Below, piece after piece: positions 16,742 through 26,463 of a DNA stretch of 40,659 nucleotides. The notes below the pieces were generated by a model that saw nothing but the letters and a program-made list of their open reading frames with translations, searched no databases and was not told the origin of the DNA. A program made the translations under genes and the position numbers. The first letter of the stretch is position 1, and the number at the start of each line of letters is the position of its first letter. This DNA is from Thioalkalivibrio sp. (GTDB lineage Bacteria; Pseudomonadota; Gammaproteobacteria; Ectothiorhodospirales; Ectothiorhodospiraceae). The stretch lies in NCBI GenBank assembly GCA_007116035.1, contig SKJG01000036.1:1-40659 (forward strand), written 5' to 3'.

Positions 16742-17797
16742 TCACCCCCGCCGCCGCTGCCGCGCCGCCTCGGCCAATACGCGCAACGACGCCGCCGAAT
16801 CGTCCCAGCCCATGCAGGCATCGGTGATGCTCTGACCGTACACCAGCTGGCGGCCTGCGACGATATCCTGGCGGCCGGCATGCAGGTGGCTCTCCAGCAT
16901 CAGCCCGATGATCCGGCGGTCCCCACCCGCGACCTGCCCCGCGACCGACTGCACAACGTCGGCCTGCCGAGCCGGGTCCTTCCGGCTGTTGGCATGGCTG
17001 CAGTCCACCATCACCACCTCCGGGATCTCCGCCGCGTGCAAGTGGCTGCAGGCCTGCGCGATACTCTCGGCATCGTAGTTGGGCTGACGGCCTCCACGCA
17101 GGATGATGTGGCAGTCCTCGTTACCGGCCGTGGAGAAGATCGCGGAGCGCCCGGCCTTCGTCACCGACAGGAAGTGATGTGGGCGCGAGGCCGAACGGAT
17201 CGCGTCGATCGCCACCTGCAGGCTGCCGTCGGTGGAGTTCTTGAACCCCACGGGACACGACAGGCCGGACGCCAGTTCCCGGTGCACCTGGCTCTCGGTG
17301 GTGCGCGCCCCGATGGCGCCCCAGGAGACGAGGTCCGCGATGTATTGCGGGCTGATCAGGTCGAGATACTCGGTGGCGGCCGGCATGCCGCGCACGGCAA
17401 GGTCGCGCAGAAGACCACGCGCCACGCGCAGCCCCTTGTTGATATGGAAGCTGCCATCCAGATCCGGATCGTTGATCAGGCCCTTCCATCCAACCGTGGT
17501 CCGCGGCTTCTCGAAGTAGACCCGCATCACGATTTCCAGCGCATCGCCGAGTTCCCCGCGCAGCGCGCCCAGGCGCTCGGCATATTCCAGGGCCGCGTCG
17601 ACGTCGTGGATGGAACAGGGTCCCACGACCACCAGCAGCCGGTCATCCTCACCGTGCAGGATCCGGTGGATGTTCTGACGCGCGTTGTACACCGTCTCGG
17701 CAGCCGTGTCGGTCAGCGGAATCTCGTCGCGCACGACCTCGGGGGCGGAAACTTCCTGTATGCCCTTGATTCTCAGATCATCGGTTTGATGGGTCAT
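16742..17797 (-). CDS. aroG: 3-deoxy-7-phosphoheptulonate (DAHP) synthase, AroG type
   Basis: First enzyme of the shikimate pathway, joining phosphoenolpyruvate and erythrose 4-phosphate. 351 aa, class I-alpha. Seen: DDLRIKGIQE at the N-terminus, VVVGPCSIHD, the YFEKPRTTVGWKG substrate loop, GARTTESQVHRELASG, and MVDCSHANSRKD metal/PEP region. The N-terminal DDLRI (Asp6, Asp7) equals the start of the phenylalanine-sensitive E. coli AroG, so phenylalanine inhibition is plausible but not shown. It is inserted between hisG (16-base gap) and hisD (54-base gap), an unusual place for an aromatic pathway gene. Confidence 0.94.
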   Translation of the reverse strand: MTHQTDDLRIKGIQEVSAPEVVRDEIPLTDTAAETVYNARQNIHRILHGEDDRLLVVVGPCSIHDVDAALEYAERLGALRGELGDALEIVMRVYFEKPRTTVGWKGLINDPDLDGSFHINKGLRVARGLLRDLAVRGMPAATEYLDLISPQYIADLVSWGAIGARTTESQVHRELASGLSCPVGFKNSTDGSLQVAIDAIRSASRPHHFLSVTKAGRSAIFSTAGNEDCHIILRGGRQPNYDAESIAQACSHLHAAEIPEVVMVDCSHANSRKDPARQADVVQSVAGQVAGGDRRIIGLMLESHLHAGRQDIVAGRQLVYGQSITDACMGWDDSAASLRVLAEAARQRRRG

Positions 17798-17813
17798 CGT
17801 CGTTCCAGTGGCG

Positions 17814-18458
17814 CTATGGCGCCGGCGTGAGGGCCGGTCGCAGCCCCTCGATCAATTGTTGAATGCGCGCGTGCTGCATCTTCATCGCCGCCTTGTTCAC
17901 AACCAGCCGCGAACTGATGTGCGCGATCAGTTCCAGCGGTGCCAGACCGTTGGCCTTCAGGGTGTTACCAGTGTCCACCAGGTCGACGATGTAGTCGGCC
18001 AGCCCCACCAGCGGCGCCAGTTCCATGGATCCATAGAGCTTGATGATCTCGACCTGCCGTCCCTGCGCCGCGAAATGACGCTGGGTGATGTTCACGAACT
18101 TGGTCGCGATGCGCAGGCGCTCGGCCCCGATCACGTGTTCAGGGCGGCCCGCAAGCATCAGCCGACAGCGGGCGATACCCAGGTCCAGCGGCTCGTAGAG
18201 GCCCGTGCCTCCGTGTTCCATCAGCACGTCCTTGCCGGCCACACCGACCGCCGCGGCGCCGTACTGAACGTAGGTCGGTACGTCGGTGGCACGCACGACA
18301 ACAATGTTCACGTCGGGACGGCTGGTCCCGATGATCAGCTTGCGCGTCTTCGCCGGATCCTCCACCGGCACGATACCCGCACGCGCCAGCAGAGGCAGCG
18401 TCTCGTCCAGGATCCTGCCCTTCGACAGGGCGATGGTCATCGCCTGCGACACGTTCAT
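17814..18458 (-). CDS. hisG: ATP phosphoribosyltransferase HisG, short form
   Basis: First enzyme of histidine synthesis, joining ATP and PRPP. 214 aa, the short form lacking the C-terminal regulatory domain, so it should need the HisZ partner, which is not in this window. Seen: [17 protein letters not shown], the [23 protein letters not shown] block, and the PRPP-binding [14 protein letters not shown] near residues 150-163. The ATG at 18458 lies one base after murA; the ATG at 18440 matches other HisG starts and could be the true one. Confidence 0.95.
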   Translation of the reverse strand: MNVSQAMTIALSKGRILDETLPLLARAGIVPVEDPAKTRKLIIGTSRPDVNIVVVRATDVPTYVQYGAAAVGVAGKDVLMEHGGTGLYEPLDLGIARCRLMLAGRPEHVIGAERLRIATKFVNITQRHFAAQGRQVEIIKLYGSMELAPLVGLADYIVDLVDTGNTLKANGLAPLELIAHISSRLVVNKAAMKMQHARIQQLIEGLRPALTPAP

Positions 18459-18459
18459 C

Positions 18460-19821
<1,362 letters not shown>

Positions 19822-20157
19822 TCAGGCCGAGGCGCCCGTACCGAAAACGGCCTCCAGGTCGTACAACTGCAGCAGCGGCTGCAGCTCCGCGGGGATCGAC
19901 ACGAATTCCAGACGCGCGCCCTTCAGTTTGCGCAGCCGCCAGAACTCCACCAGCATGGCGACGCCGGCGCTGTCCACCCGCGTGACCCTTGACAGGTCCA
20001 GCGTTGCATCGGGGGGGAGACGGGCCAATAGCAAGCGCCCCTGCACCGTGAGCGGGCCCGCGGTATTCAGCGTGACCGGCCCGGAAAGCTTCAGCGTTGA
20101 GCCGTCCAGGACCAGCGCGGCGTCAACCACCCGACGCGTTCCCGTTGGAGACCGCAT
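19822..20157 (-). CDS. mlaB: STAS-domain protein MlaB of the Mla phospholipid transporter
   Basis: Cytoplasmic subunit that binds and regulates the MlaF ATPase in the MlaFEDB complex. 111 aa STAS domain; seen: ALVLDGSTLKLSGPVTLNT, a DLSRVTRVDSAGVAMLVEF segment carrying the conserved Asp-Ser of the STAS loop, then the amphipathic helix. The ATG at 20157 overlaps mlaC by 35 bases, and an in-frame GTG at 20130 would give an 8-base overlap with a shorter N-terminus; the choice is open. Last gene of mlaFEDCB. Confidence 0.9.
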   Translation of the reverse strand: MRSPTGTRRVVDAALVLDGSTLKLSGPVTLNTAGPLTVQGRLLLARLPPDATLDLSRVTRVDSAGVAMLVEFWRLRKLKGARLEFVSIPAELQPLLQLYDLEAVFGTGASA

Positions 20158-20791
20158 CTTCGATGGTCTCCTCGATCAGTGAGGGATCACCGGCTTCGAG
20201 ACGCTCGATCAGGGCATCGAGGCCATGACGTCCAATCTCCGTGTTGAAACTCGTGCGGAAGTTGCCGACGAAGCTGAGACCCTCGGCCTCGACGTCGAAG
20301 ACCCGCCATTCTCCGTCTACCGGACGCAGCCGATAGTTGACGACGATGTTGGGCTGTCCGCGACCCACCTCGATCTCGGTCGAGACCACGGCCATGCGGT
20401 CGTCCTGGCGGGACCGGCGCGGGACCACCACGACACGGCGGTCAAGGTAATCGGCCAAACGCACTCCGTAGGACTGCAGGAGCGTGTCGCGGAAGGCCTC
20501 GGTGAACCGTTCGCGCTGCGCCGGGCTGGCGTCACGCCAGTGGCGAGCGAGGATCAACCGCGCCATACCGTCGAAATCGACCAGCGGCATGATCTCGCTC
20601 TCGATCACCTCAAGCACGAACTCGGGCTCTGCCGCCGCCCGCGCTTCCTCGGCCCGCAGGGTCTCCATCACGCGCGTGATGGCCCCCTCGACGAGTTCTA
20701 CCGGCTCCGCAGCCTGCAGTGGCGCTGCGGCAAACAGCAGCAGGAACGCAAGTACGACGCCCGGAAGGGCGAGAAGGCGATCTATTCTCAT
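20123..20791 (-). CDS. mlaC: Periplasmic phospholipid-binding protein MlaC
   Basis: Soluble carrier that shuttles phospholipids between outer-membrane MlaA and inner-membrane MlaFEDB. 222 aa with a signal peptide (about 1-27, cleaved after LQA). Seen: the Tol-tol-Ttg2/MlaC family pattern, including IMPLVDFDGMARLILARHWRDASPAQRERFTEAFRDTL and the strand region NIVVNYRLRPVDGEWRVFDVEAEGLSFVGNFR. The frame extends to 20839, but the ATG at 20791 gives a regular signal peptide. It begins 52 bases after mlaD. Confidence 0.95.
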   Translation of the reverse strand: MRIDRLLALPGVVLAFLLLFAAAPLQAAEPVELVEGAITRVMETLRAEEARAAAEPEFVLEVIESEIMPLVDFDGMARLILARHWRDASPAQRERFTEAFRDTLLQSYGVRLADYLDRRVVVVPRRSRQDDRMAVVSTEIEVGRGQPNIVVNYRLRPVDGEWRVFDVEAEGLSFVGNFRTSFNTEIGRHGLDALIERLEAGDPSLIEETIEDAVSNGNASGG

Positions 20792-20843
20792 AACGGCATG
20801 ACCTCGAAGTCTTGTTCGGAAGAAACCGCGGGCGGGCAAAGGT

Positions 20844-21302
20844 TCAATCCCCGGAGATGTTCGTCAGCACCCGGCCGATCATGTTCTCGAGCACCAGGGC
20901 CGACTGCGTGAACAGCACCTCGTCGCCATCCGCCAGCATCTCGTAGTCACCGCCCGGCTCCAGTGCAATATATTGTTCACCCAGCAGACCGGCGGTAAAG
21001 ATGCTGGCCTGGGTATCCGCGGGCAGGTAGTTCTGGCCGGCCTGGATCGCCAGCGTCACCCGGGCCTGGAAGCGCTCGGGATCATAGACGATCTGCGCCA
21101 CCCGGCCGATGCGCACGCCGGAGACCGTCACCGGAGCCCGCACCTTCAGGCCACCGATGTGATCGAAGTACGCAACCACATGATACGTGTCGCGGTCCCG
21201 GTACTCGGCGATATTGCTGACCTGGATGGCCAGGTAGAACAGCGCCGCGATCCCCAGCAACACGAAGACACCCACGGATACTTCCAGAAAACGCAGCTTC
21301 AT
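20844..21302 (-). CDS. mlaD: Phospholipid transport MCE-domain protein MlaD
   Basis: Bitopic inner-membrane protein whose MCE domains form a hexameric ring on MlaE. 152 aa, somewhat shorter than E. coli MlaD (183). Seen: one N-terminal transmembrane helix (about 7-27), the MCE domain with VVAYFDHIGGLKVRAPVTVSGVRIGRV and the pore-loop region AGLLGEQYIALEPGG, then the C-terminal helix ending VLENMIGRVLTNISGD. The ATG at 21302 follows a GAGG ribosome-binding site; a TTG at 21308 is the longer alternative. It follows mlaE by 16 bases. Confidence 0.96.
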   Translation of the reverse strand: MKLRFLEVSVGVFVLLGIAALFYLAIQVSNIAEYRDRDTYHVVAYFDHIGGLKVRAPVTVSGVRIGRVAQIVYDPERFQARVTLAIQAGQNYLPADTQASIFTAGLLGEQYIALEPGGDYEMLADGDEVLFTQSALVLENMIGRVLTNISGD

Positions 21303-21318
21303 CACCAATCCTCTTGAC

Positions 21319-22101
21319 TCACATGTCGCCGAACATCAGCCCGGTCAGGATGAAGTCCAGACCCAGCACGGCCAGCGCGGACACCACGACCGTCTGGGTC
21401 GTTGCCCGCGAGATCCCCTCGGAGGTCGGCTCCGCGTCGAACCCCTGGAAGACGGCGATCCAGGTCACCACGAAACCGAACACGATGCTCTTGATCACGC
21501 CCGACATCACGTCTTCGTGCCAGTCCGTGACCGCCTGCATCTGCGAGAAGTAGGATCCGCTGTCCACACCCAGCAGCCCGACACCGACGATATACCCGCC
21601 CATCACCCCAACGGCACTGAACAACGCAGCCAGCAGCGGCATCGACAGGAAGCCAGCGAAGAAGCGCGGCGCGAACACGCGACGGTACGGGTCCACTGCC
21701 ATCATCTCCATCGCCGACAGCTGTTCGGTGGTCTTCATCAGACCGATTTCGGCAGTCAGTGCCGATCCCGCACGGCCCGCGAACAGCAGGGCCGTCACCA
21801 CCGGGCCCAGCTCGCGCACCAGCGACAGCGCCACGACCCCGCCCAGGGCCTCGGCTGCACCGAAATTCACCAGGGTGATGTAACCCTGGTAGCCCAGCAC
21901 CATGCCGACGAACAGGCCCGACACCATGATGATCAGCATCGAGCGCACACCAACCGAGTAGATTTCGGCCAGGGTCAACCGGAAACGCCGGACCACCGCA
22001 TCCTGCGCCAGCAGCACCCGGAACAGGAAGGTCGAGGCCCGGCCCAGCACGGCGAGCCAATGCAGACCGGACCGGCCCAAACCGGAGAGGAACTCAATCA
22101 C
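21319..22101 (-). CDS. mlaE: Phospholipid transport permease MlaE
   Basis: Permease of the Mla ABC transporter in the inner membrane. 260 aa, the same length as E. coli MlaE. Seen: an N-terminal amphipathic segment, several transmembrane helices, and the conserved MlaE blocks FVGMVLGYQGYITLVNFGA, LVRELGPVVTALLFAGRAGSALTAEIGLMK and the coupling-helix region QLSAMEMMAVDPYRRV. It overlaps mlaF by 8 bases. Confidence 0.98.
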   Translation of the reverse strand: MIEFLSGLGRSGLHWLAVLGRASTFLFRVLLAQDAVVRRFRLTLAEIYSVGVRSMLIIMVSGLFVGMVLGYQGYITLVNFGAAEALGGVVALSLVRELGPVVTALLFAGRAGSALTAEIGLMKTTEQLSAMEMMAVDPYRRVFAPRFFAGFLSMPLLAALFSAVGVMGGYIVGVGLLGVDSGSYFSQMQAVTDWHEDVMSGVIKSIVFGFVVTWIAVFQGFDAEPTSEGISRATTQTVVVSALAVLGLDFILTGLMFGDM

Positions 22102-22927
22102 GGTCGCGCCCCGCCTCGTTCAGCAGATCATCGCGATAGCTCGACCCGGGATAATGAAAGGGCACCGGCCCGTCCGGGTGCCCGCCAAGAAACTGCTGGC
22201 TCCACTCCGAGGCCCCGGCGCGCACCTCCTCCGCGGTTCCTGAATCCATCACCCGTCCCTCAGCGATCAGCACGACCTGATCGGATATCGCCATCGCCTC
22301 GACCACGTCGTGGGTCACCAGCACACTGGTCAGACCGAGGGTCTTGTTGGTGCGCTGGATCAAGGTCACGATCTGGCCCATGGTGATCGGGTCCAGTCCG
22401 GCGAACGGCTCGTCGTACAGGATCATGTCCGGATCCAGGGCAATGGCGCGGGCCAGGGCGACGCGCCGGGCCATGCCCCCCGATAACTGCGCCGGGCTGA
22501 GGTCAGCGGCGCCACGCAGGCCGACGGCCTCGAGCTTCATCAGCACCAGGTTGCGGATCAGTTCCTCGGGCAGCCTGGTGTGTTCGCGCAGGGGGAAGGC
22601 CACATTCTCGAAGACGTTCATGTCGGTCAGCAACGCGCCGGTCTGAAACAGCATGCCCATGCGCTTGCGCAGGGCATAGAGCCGTCGGTTCGAGAGGCGC
22701 GCGACCTCCTCGCCATCGACCCAGATGCGCCCGCTGTCGGGACGCAACTGCCCCCCGATCAACCGCAACAGCGTCGTCTTGCCGGTACCGCTCGGACCCA
22801 TCACCGTGGTGACGCGTCCGCGCGGCACGGTCAGCGAAAGGCCGTCGAAGATCAGCTTGCGACCGCGCCGGAAGACGAGATCTTCGACCACCACATGCGG
22901 TGTCGCTGACACCGGGTCCTTACTCAC
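22094..22927 (-). CDS. mlaF: Phospholipid transport ATPase MlaF
   Basis: ATP-binding subunit of the Mla system that maintains outer-membrane lipid asymmetry. 277 aa. Seen: Walker A GPSGTGKTT (44-52), signature LSGGMARRVALARAIA, Walker B ILYDEPFAGLD, and the switch histidine in VLVTHD. Start is GTG at 22927, preceded by AGGAG about 9 bases upstream. A perfect-looking -35 (TTGACT, 22983-22988) with a poor -10 (CAGACT, 22960-22965, 17-bp spacing) may be its promoter. First gene of the run mlaFEDCB-murA-hisG-aroG-hisD-hisC. Confidence 0.97.
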   Translation of the reverse strand: MSKDPVSATPHVVVEDLVFRRGRKLIFDGLSLTVPRGRVTTVMGPSGTGKTTLLRLIGGQLRPDSGRIWVDGEEVARLSNRRLYALRKRMGMLFQTGALLTDMNVFENVAFPLREHTRLPEELIRNLVLMKLEAVGLRGAADLSPAQLSGGMARRVALARAIALDPDMILYDEPFAGLDPITMGQIVTLIQRTNKTLGLTSVLVTHDVVEAMAISDQVVLIAEGRVMDSGTAEEVRAGASEWSQQFLGGHPDGPVPFHYPGSSYRDDLLNEAGRDRD

Positions 22928-23024
22928 GTTCCGTCCACTCCTGCTGTACCGGACTGGGCAGTCTGAAAGCAGCCCGGGCCGCAGTCAACTTGCCGCTGCC
23001 ACTGTAGCCGGGGGGCCAGGTCCT

Positions 23025-23642
23025 TCAGCGATCTTTCCACGCCAGGCCCGTCAGGCGCAGGATCGTTTCCGCCGTCTCCAGCTCCCGTGGACCGGCGCGA
23101 AGGAAGACGATCGCCTCCCGCGCAGCGGGCAGGCAGGCATGCACCGCCTCCAGCAGGGCACGCCATCCGGGCGGTCCGAGGCCGGGTTCCGGCGTAAGCA
23201 CCAGGGCGACCGACGTCTCGTTCGCAAAAACCGCGGAGGCCTCGATCCCATTGCCGGCCGGCAGCCCCGGCGCCCGCGCCAGCCACTGCCCCGGGGGCCG
23301 ATCGCCGGCGGCCAGTACCGCCGGCTGTGCCACCAGGAACCCACCGAGCCGCGGGCCCAGGGCCGCGGCCAGGCGAGCACAGGGATCGCCTGGCTCGGCC
23401 AACTCATCGGGGACCTCGAAGTAAAGTTGCAGCGTCTCTGGCAGATCGCTGGTCCAGCTGGAATCCAGGGTGACCCGCTCCCACTCGCCGGCGGGAATCA
23501 GCAGATCCCTCCAGTAATTCCCGTAGTACGCGAGGCGCCAATCCTCGGGCAGGTCCTCGGGGTAAAAGGCCTTCCAGGCCGGATCGGCATCATCGTGCAC
23601 CGCGGCCAGGCGCAGGCTGTGGCCGGAGGCTGCTGAACCCAT
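23025..23642 (-). CDS. Uncharacterised protein between the mla and lpt clusters
   Basis: 205 aa, function not recognised. The ATG at 23642 is chosen because the 85 codons above it run through a repeat-like intergenic palindrome and have poor protein character. Seen: no signal peptide or membrane helix; a block rich in Trp/Tyr (FYPEDLPEDWRLAYYGNYWR, about residues 26-45) that I associate loosely with a conserved family of small gammaproteobacterial proteins; an Ala/Leu/Pro-rich C-terminal half with an acidic-aromatic strand pattern. It stands alone on its strand between mlaF (97-base gap) and the divergent antiporter gene. Codon use looks native, so it is likely a real gene. Confidence 0.72.
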   Translation of the reverse strand: MGSAASGHSLRLAAVHDDADPAWKAFYPEDLPEDWRLAYYGNYWRDLLIPAGEWERVTLDSSWTSDLPETLQLYFEVPDELAEPGDPCARLAAALGPRLGGFLVAQPAVLAAGDRPPGQWLARAPGLPAGNGIEASAVFANETSVALVLTPEPGLGPPGWRALLEAVHACLPAAREAIVFLRAGPRELETAETILRLTGLAWKDR

Positions 23643-23945
23643 GGCTTGATCTCCAGTAAAAGTGGTACGGATGGTAGCCGGGCCGCGGAAAGCCCGAAAC
23701 CCCGCCGGGCGTGGGGACATTCGACTCACTGTCATGGTCCCGGAGCCCGCCACCCCGCAAGATGAAAGCGGAGCCCCTATGGAGTGCGGCTTGCCGCCAC
23801 TTTTGGGAGGTGGGTCAGCCCCGGCACCGGACAGTGGGAGCAAGCTCCCGCACTCCATAAGCCGGGGGCAGAGGACCTGGCCTGGCCGTGACTTCACGTT
23901 AAGGGTATGGCTCAGGAGACGAACGGCAGGACAGGCAGTACACTC
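23643..23945. other. Intergenic region with a REP-doublet-like palindrome (303 bp)
   Basis: Divergent spacer between the uncharacterised gene and the antiporter gene. The central part (23778-23859) is the inverted repeat described separately. The rest shows no convincing promoter or gene. In-frame alternative starts of the antiporter (23907, 23946) fall at the right-hand end. Confidence 0.6.
23778..23859. repeat. REP/BIME-like inverted pair of palindromes
   Basis: TATGGAGTGCGG at 23778-23789 is matched by its exact reverse complement at 23848-23859. Each end then forms its own small hairpin: GCGGC-TT-GCCGC on the left and GGGAGC-AA-GCTCCC on the right, followed by CAC/GTG. Read inwards, both ends have the plan GGAG, then an imperfect GC-rich palindrome with a CTTG centre. 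A GGAG/GTAG tetranucleotide before a hairpin and an inverted pair layout are the hallmarks of REP sequences mobilised by RAYT transposases. No RAYT gene is in the window. Confidence 0.65.
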
Positions 23946-23975
23946 ATGCGCCCGTTGCAGCAGACCCGTTCAGAC

Positions 23976-24950
23976 ATGTGGCTTCCCATCCTCGCCGTCG
24001 TCGCCGGCCTGATCGTCCTGACCTGGAGCGCCGACCGCTTCGTGGTCGGAGCCTCGGGCCTCGCCCGTGGCCTCGGGGTCACTCCGCTCCTGATCGGCCT
24101 GACCATCGTCGCCTTCGGTACCTCGGCGCCCGAGGTCTTCGTGTCCGTACTCGCGGCTCTGCAGGGCAATCCCGGACTTGCCATCGGCAACGCGATCGGC
24201 TCGAACATTGCGAATATCGGGCTCGTACTCGGAGCGAGCGCGCTGATTGCACCCCTGCTGGTCCGCTCTGCCATCCTGCGCCGGGAGTTCCCGGTGCTGC
24301 TCCTGGTGACGTTGCTGGGATTTGCCCTGATCCTGGACGGTACACTGGGACGGATCGATGGATTGATCCTGCTCGCGGGGCTGGTGTTGCTGATCACCTG
24401 GTTGGTCTTCAGCGCGATGCGCGGCCGGATGGAGCCCGACGACCTCGGCGTCGATCTGGCGGAGGCGGTGCCGGCCCCCATGCCCCTGCCGCGGTCGCTG
24501 GGCCTGTTGACCCTCGGCCTGCTCCTGCTCCTTGTCAGCAGCCAGGCTCTGGTCTGGGGTGCCGTGGAAATCGCCGGCGCCCTCGGTGTGAGCGACCTGA
24601 TCATCGGCCTGACCATCGTCGCCATCGGCACCAGTCTGCCGGAACTGGCGACGTCGGTCGTGGCGGCCTGGAAAGGAGAGAACGAACTGGCCATCGGCAA
24701 CATCATTGGTTCCAACCTCTTCAATCTGCTCGCCGTCCTGGCGGTGCCTGGGCTGCTGGCGCCAGGGTTGCTGGAAAACACCGTGCTGATCAGGGATTAT
24801 CCCGTGATGCTCGGGCTGACCTTTCTGCTGTTCCTGCTCGCCCTGGGCCACCGCAAGCGAGCGGGCACCGTGCGGCGCGGGGAAGGAGTCCTGCTGCTGG
24901 GCCTGTTCGCTGCCTACCTGATACTGCTCGGATGGACCGCAACCGCATGA
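23976..24950 (+). CDS. yrbG: Calcium/sodium antiporter (YrbG family)
   Basis: Inner-membrane cation exchanger of the CaCA superfamily, 324 aa (E. coli YrbG 325). Seen: two homologous halves, each with an alpha-repeat: GLTIVAFGTSAPEVFVSVLAA with GNAIGSNIANIGLVLG, and GLTIVAIGTSLPELATSVVAA with GNIIGSNLFNLLAVLA; about ten transmembrane helices in all. The ATG at 23976 matches the family start; ATGs at 23946 and 23907 are possible longer starts, none with a strong ribosome-binding site. It heads the kdsD-kdsC-lptCAB run exactly as in E. coli, and its stop overlaps kdsD. Confidence 0.93.
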   Translation: MWLPILAVVAGLIVLTWSADRFVVGASGLARGLGVTPLLIGLTIVAFGTSAPEVFVSVLAALQGNPGLAIGNAIGSNIANIGLVLGASALIAPLLVRSAILRREFPVLLLVTLLGFALILDGTLGRIDGLILLAGLVLLITWLVFSAMRGRMEPDDLGVDLAEAVPAPMPLPRSLGLLTLGLLLLLVSSQALVWGAVEIAGALGVSDLIIGLTIVAIGTSLPELATSVVAAWKGENELAIGNIIGSNLFNLLAVLAVPGLLAPGLLENTVLIRDYPVMLGLTFLLFLLALGHRKRAGTVRRGEGVLLLGLFAAYLILLGWTATA

Positions 24951-25924
24951 TGCTGGACCCCGAAAACACCCGTAACCTGGCCCTGGCCGTCCTCGCCATC
25001 GAGGCCGAGGCTGTAAGCGCCCTCGCCGCGCGCATCGACACCCGTTTTCTCACGGCCTGCGAGCACATCCTCGCCTGCCGTGGCCGTGTCGTCGTCACCG
25101 GCATGGGCAAATCCGGACACATCGGGGGCAAGCTCGCGGCCACCCTTGCGTCCACCGGCACCCCCGCCTTCTTCGTACATCCGGGCGAGGCCAGCCACGG
25201 GGACCTTGGCATGATCACCCGAGACGACGCGGTCATCGCGTTGTCGAACTCGGGCGAGACCGATGAACTCCTCACCATCCTCCCGATCATCCGCCGCCTC
25301 GGCGTACCGCTGATCGCCATGACCGGGAACCCGGAATCGCGCCTCGCCCGTGAGGCTACGGTCCATCTGGATGTCAGCGTCGACCGCGAGGCCTGCCCAC
25401 TGGGCCTGGCACCAACATCCAGCACCACGGCCGCCCTGGCCATGGGGGACGCGCTCGCGGTGGCGGTCCTGGATGCCCGCGGCTTCACCGCCGACGACTT
25501 CGCCCGCTCGCACCCCGGCGGCCGACTCGGGCGCCGCCTGCTGATCCATGTCGGCGACATCATGCGCACCGGCGAGGCGATCCCGTGCATCCAGGCCGGC
25601 GCGCCGCTCCGGGACGCACTGGTGGAGATCTCGCGCAAAGGACTGGGTATGGTCATCATCTGTAACGATATCCGTGAGATCGAAGGCGTGTTCACCGACG
25701 GTGACCTGCGCCGCACGCTGGATCGTGGCCTCGACGTGCATCGCCTCACCATCGGCGACGTGATGACCGCCAACGGCTTCACCGCGCGCCCCGAGTGGCT
25801 TGCAGTCCAGGCGCTGCAGACCATGGAGAGTCATCGCATCAACGCCCTGCCCGTCGTCGACGACAACCTGCGACTGGTCGGCGCGCTGAACATGCACGAC
25901 CTCCTCCGCGCGGGGGTCGCGTGA
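24947..25924 (+). CDS. kdsD: D-arabinose 5-phosphate isomerase KdsD
   Basis: Converts D-ribulose 5-phosphate to D-arabinose 5-phosphate, the first step of Kdo synthesis for LPS. 325 aa. Seen: an N-terminal SIS domain (VVTGMGKSGHIGGKLAATLASTGTP, HPGEASHGDLGM, SNSGETDE, EACPLGLAPTSSTTA, SHPGGRLGRRL) and two C-terminal CBS domains (from about residue 205 and 275), ending MHDLLRAGVA. The ATG at 24947 overlaps the antiporter stop; the ATG at 24950 is equally possible. It overlaps kdsC in TGATG. Confidence 0.97.
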   Translation: MMLDPENTRNLALAVLAIEAEAVSALAARIDTRFLTACEHILACRGRVVVTGMGKSGHIGGKLAATLASTGTPAFFVHPGEASHGDLGMITRDDAVIALSNSGETDELLTILPIIRRLGVPLIAMTGNPESRLAREATVHLDVSVDREACPLGLAPTSSTTAALAMGDALAVAVLDARGFTADDFARSHPGGRLGRRLLIHVGDIMRTGEAIPCIQAGAPLRDALVEISRKGLGMVIICNDIREIEGVFTDGDLRRTLDRGLDVHRLTIGDVMTANGFTARPEWLAVQALQTMESHRINALPVVDDNLRLVGALNMHDLLRAGVA

Positions 25925-26463
25925 TGCTCCTGGCGCCCGCTGACTTGCTGGAGCGGCAGCGGCAGATCCGCCTGCTGATCCTCGATGTCGACGGCGTGCT
26001 CACCGACGGCAGCCTGTTCCTGGGCGATGGCGGCGAGCAGTACAAGGCCTTCAACAGTCGCGACGGCCACGGCATCCGGATGGCCCAGGAAGGCGGACTC
26101 GAGGTTGCGATCCTGACCGGACGCAACTCCGAGGTCGTCACGCACCGCATGCGTGACCTCGGGGTGCGGCACATTCTGCAAGGGCGCCGGGACAAGCGGA
26201 CGGCGCTGCTCGAACTGCTGGCGCAGAGCGGCTTTGCACCGGAGCACAGCGCGTTCGTCGGCGACGACATCGTCGACATCCCGGCCATGCGCCAGGTCGC
26301 GCTCGGCATCGCCGTCGGCGACGCCCACCCGCTGGTGCTGGAACATGCCGACTGGCACACGCAGGCACCGGGTGGACGCGGTGCGGTGCGTGAAATCTGC
26401 GAGACACTGCTGGCTGCGCAGGATCGGCTGGAGGGCATTCTCCGTGCCTATCTCGAACCCTGA
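25924..26463 (+). CDS. kdsC: 3-deoxy-D-manno-octulosonate 8-phosphate phosphatase KdsC
   Basis: HAD-superfamily phosphatase releasing Kdo from Kdo 8-phosphate. 179 aa tetramer-forming type without a cap domain. Seen: the nucleophile motif DVDGVLTDG (Asp21, Asp23), VAILTGRNS (motif II), and FVGDDIVDIPAM (motif IV), with the C-terminal GGRGAVREICE tail that closes the neighbouring active site. Start overlaps the kdsD stop; its end overlaps the lptC start by about 20 bases. Confidence 0.97.
   Translation: MLLAPADLLERQRQIRLLILDVDGVLTDGSLFLGDGGEQYKAFNSRDGHGIRMAQEGGLEVAILTGRNSEVVTHRMRDLGVRHILQGRRDKRTALLELLAQSGFAPEHSAFVGDDIVDIPAMRQVALGIAVGDAHPLVLEHADWHTQAPGGRGAVREICETLLAAQDRLEGILRAYLEP

Noticed and set aside
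20840-20870. tRNA T-loop-like GGTTCAATCCCC near the end of mlaD
   Set aside because: It overlaps the mlaD coding end and no acceptor, D or anticodon arms can be formed around it.
23778-23859. Rho-independent terminator of the uncharacterised gene or antiporter
   Set aside because: The element lies upstream of both divergent genes, has no T run after the hairpins, and its doublet plan fits a REP-type repeat better.
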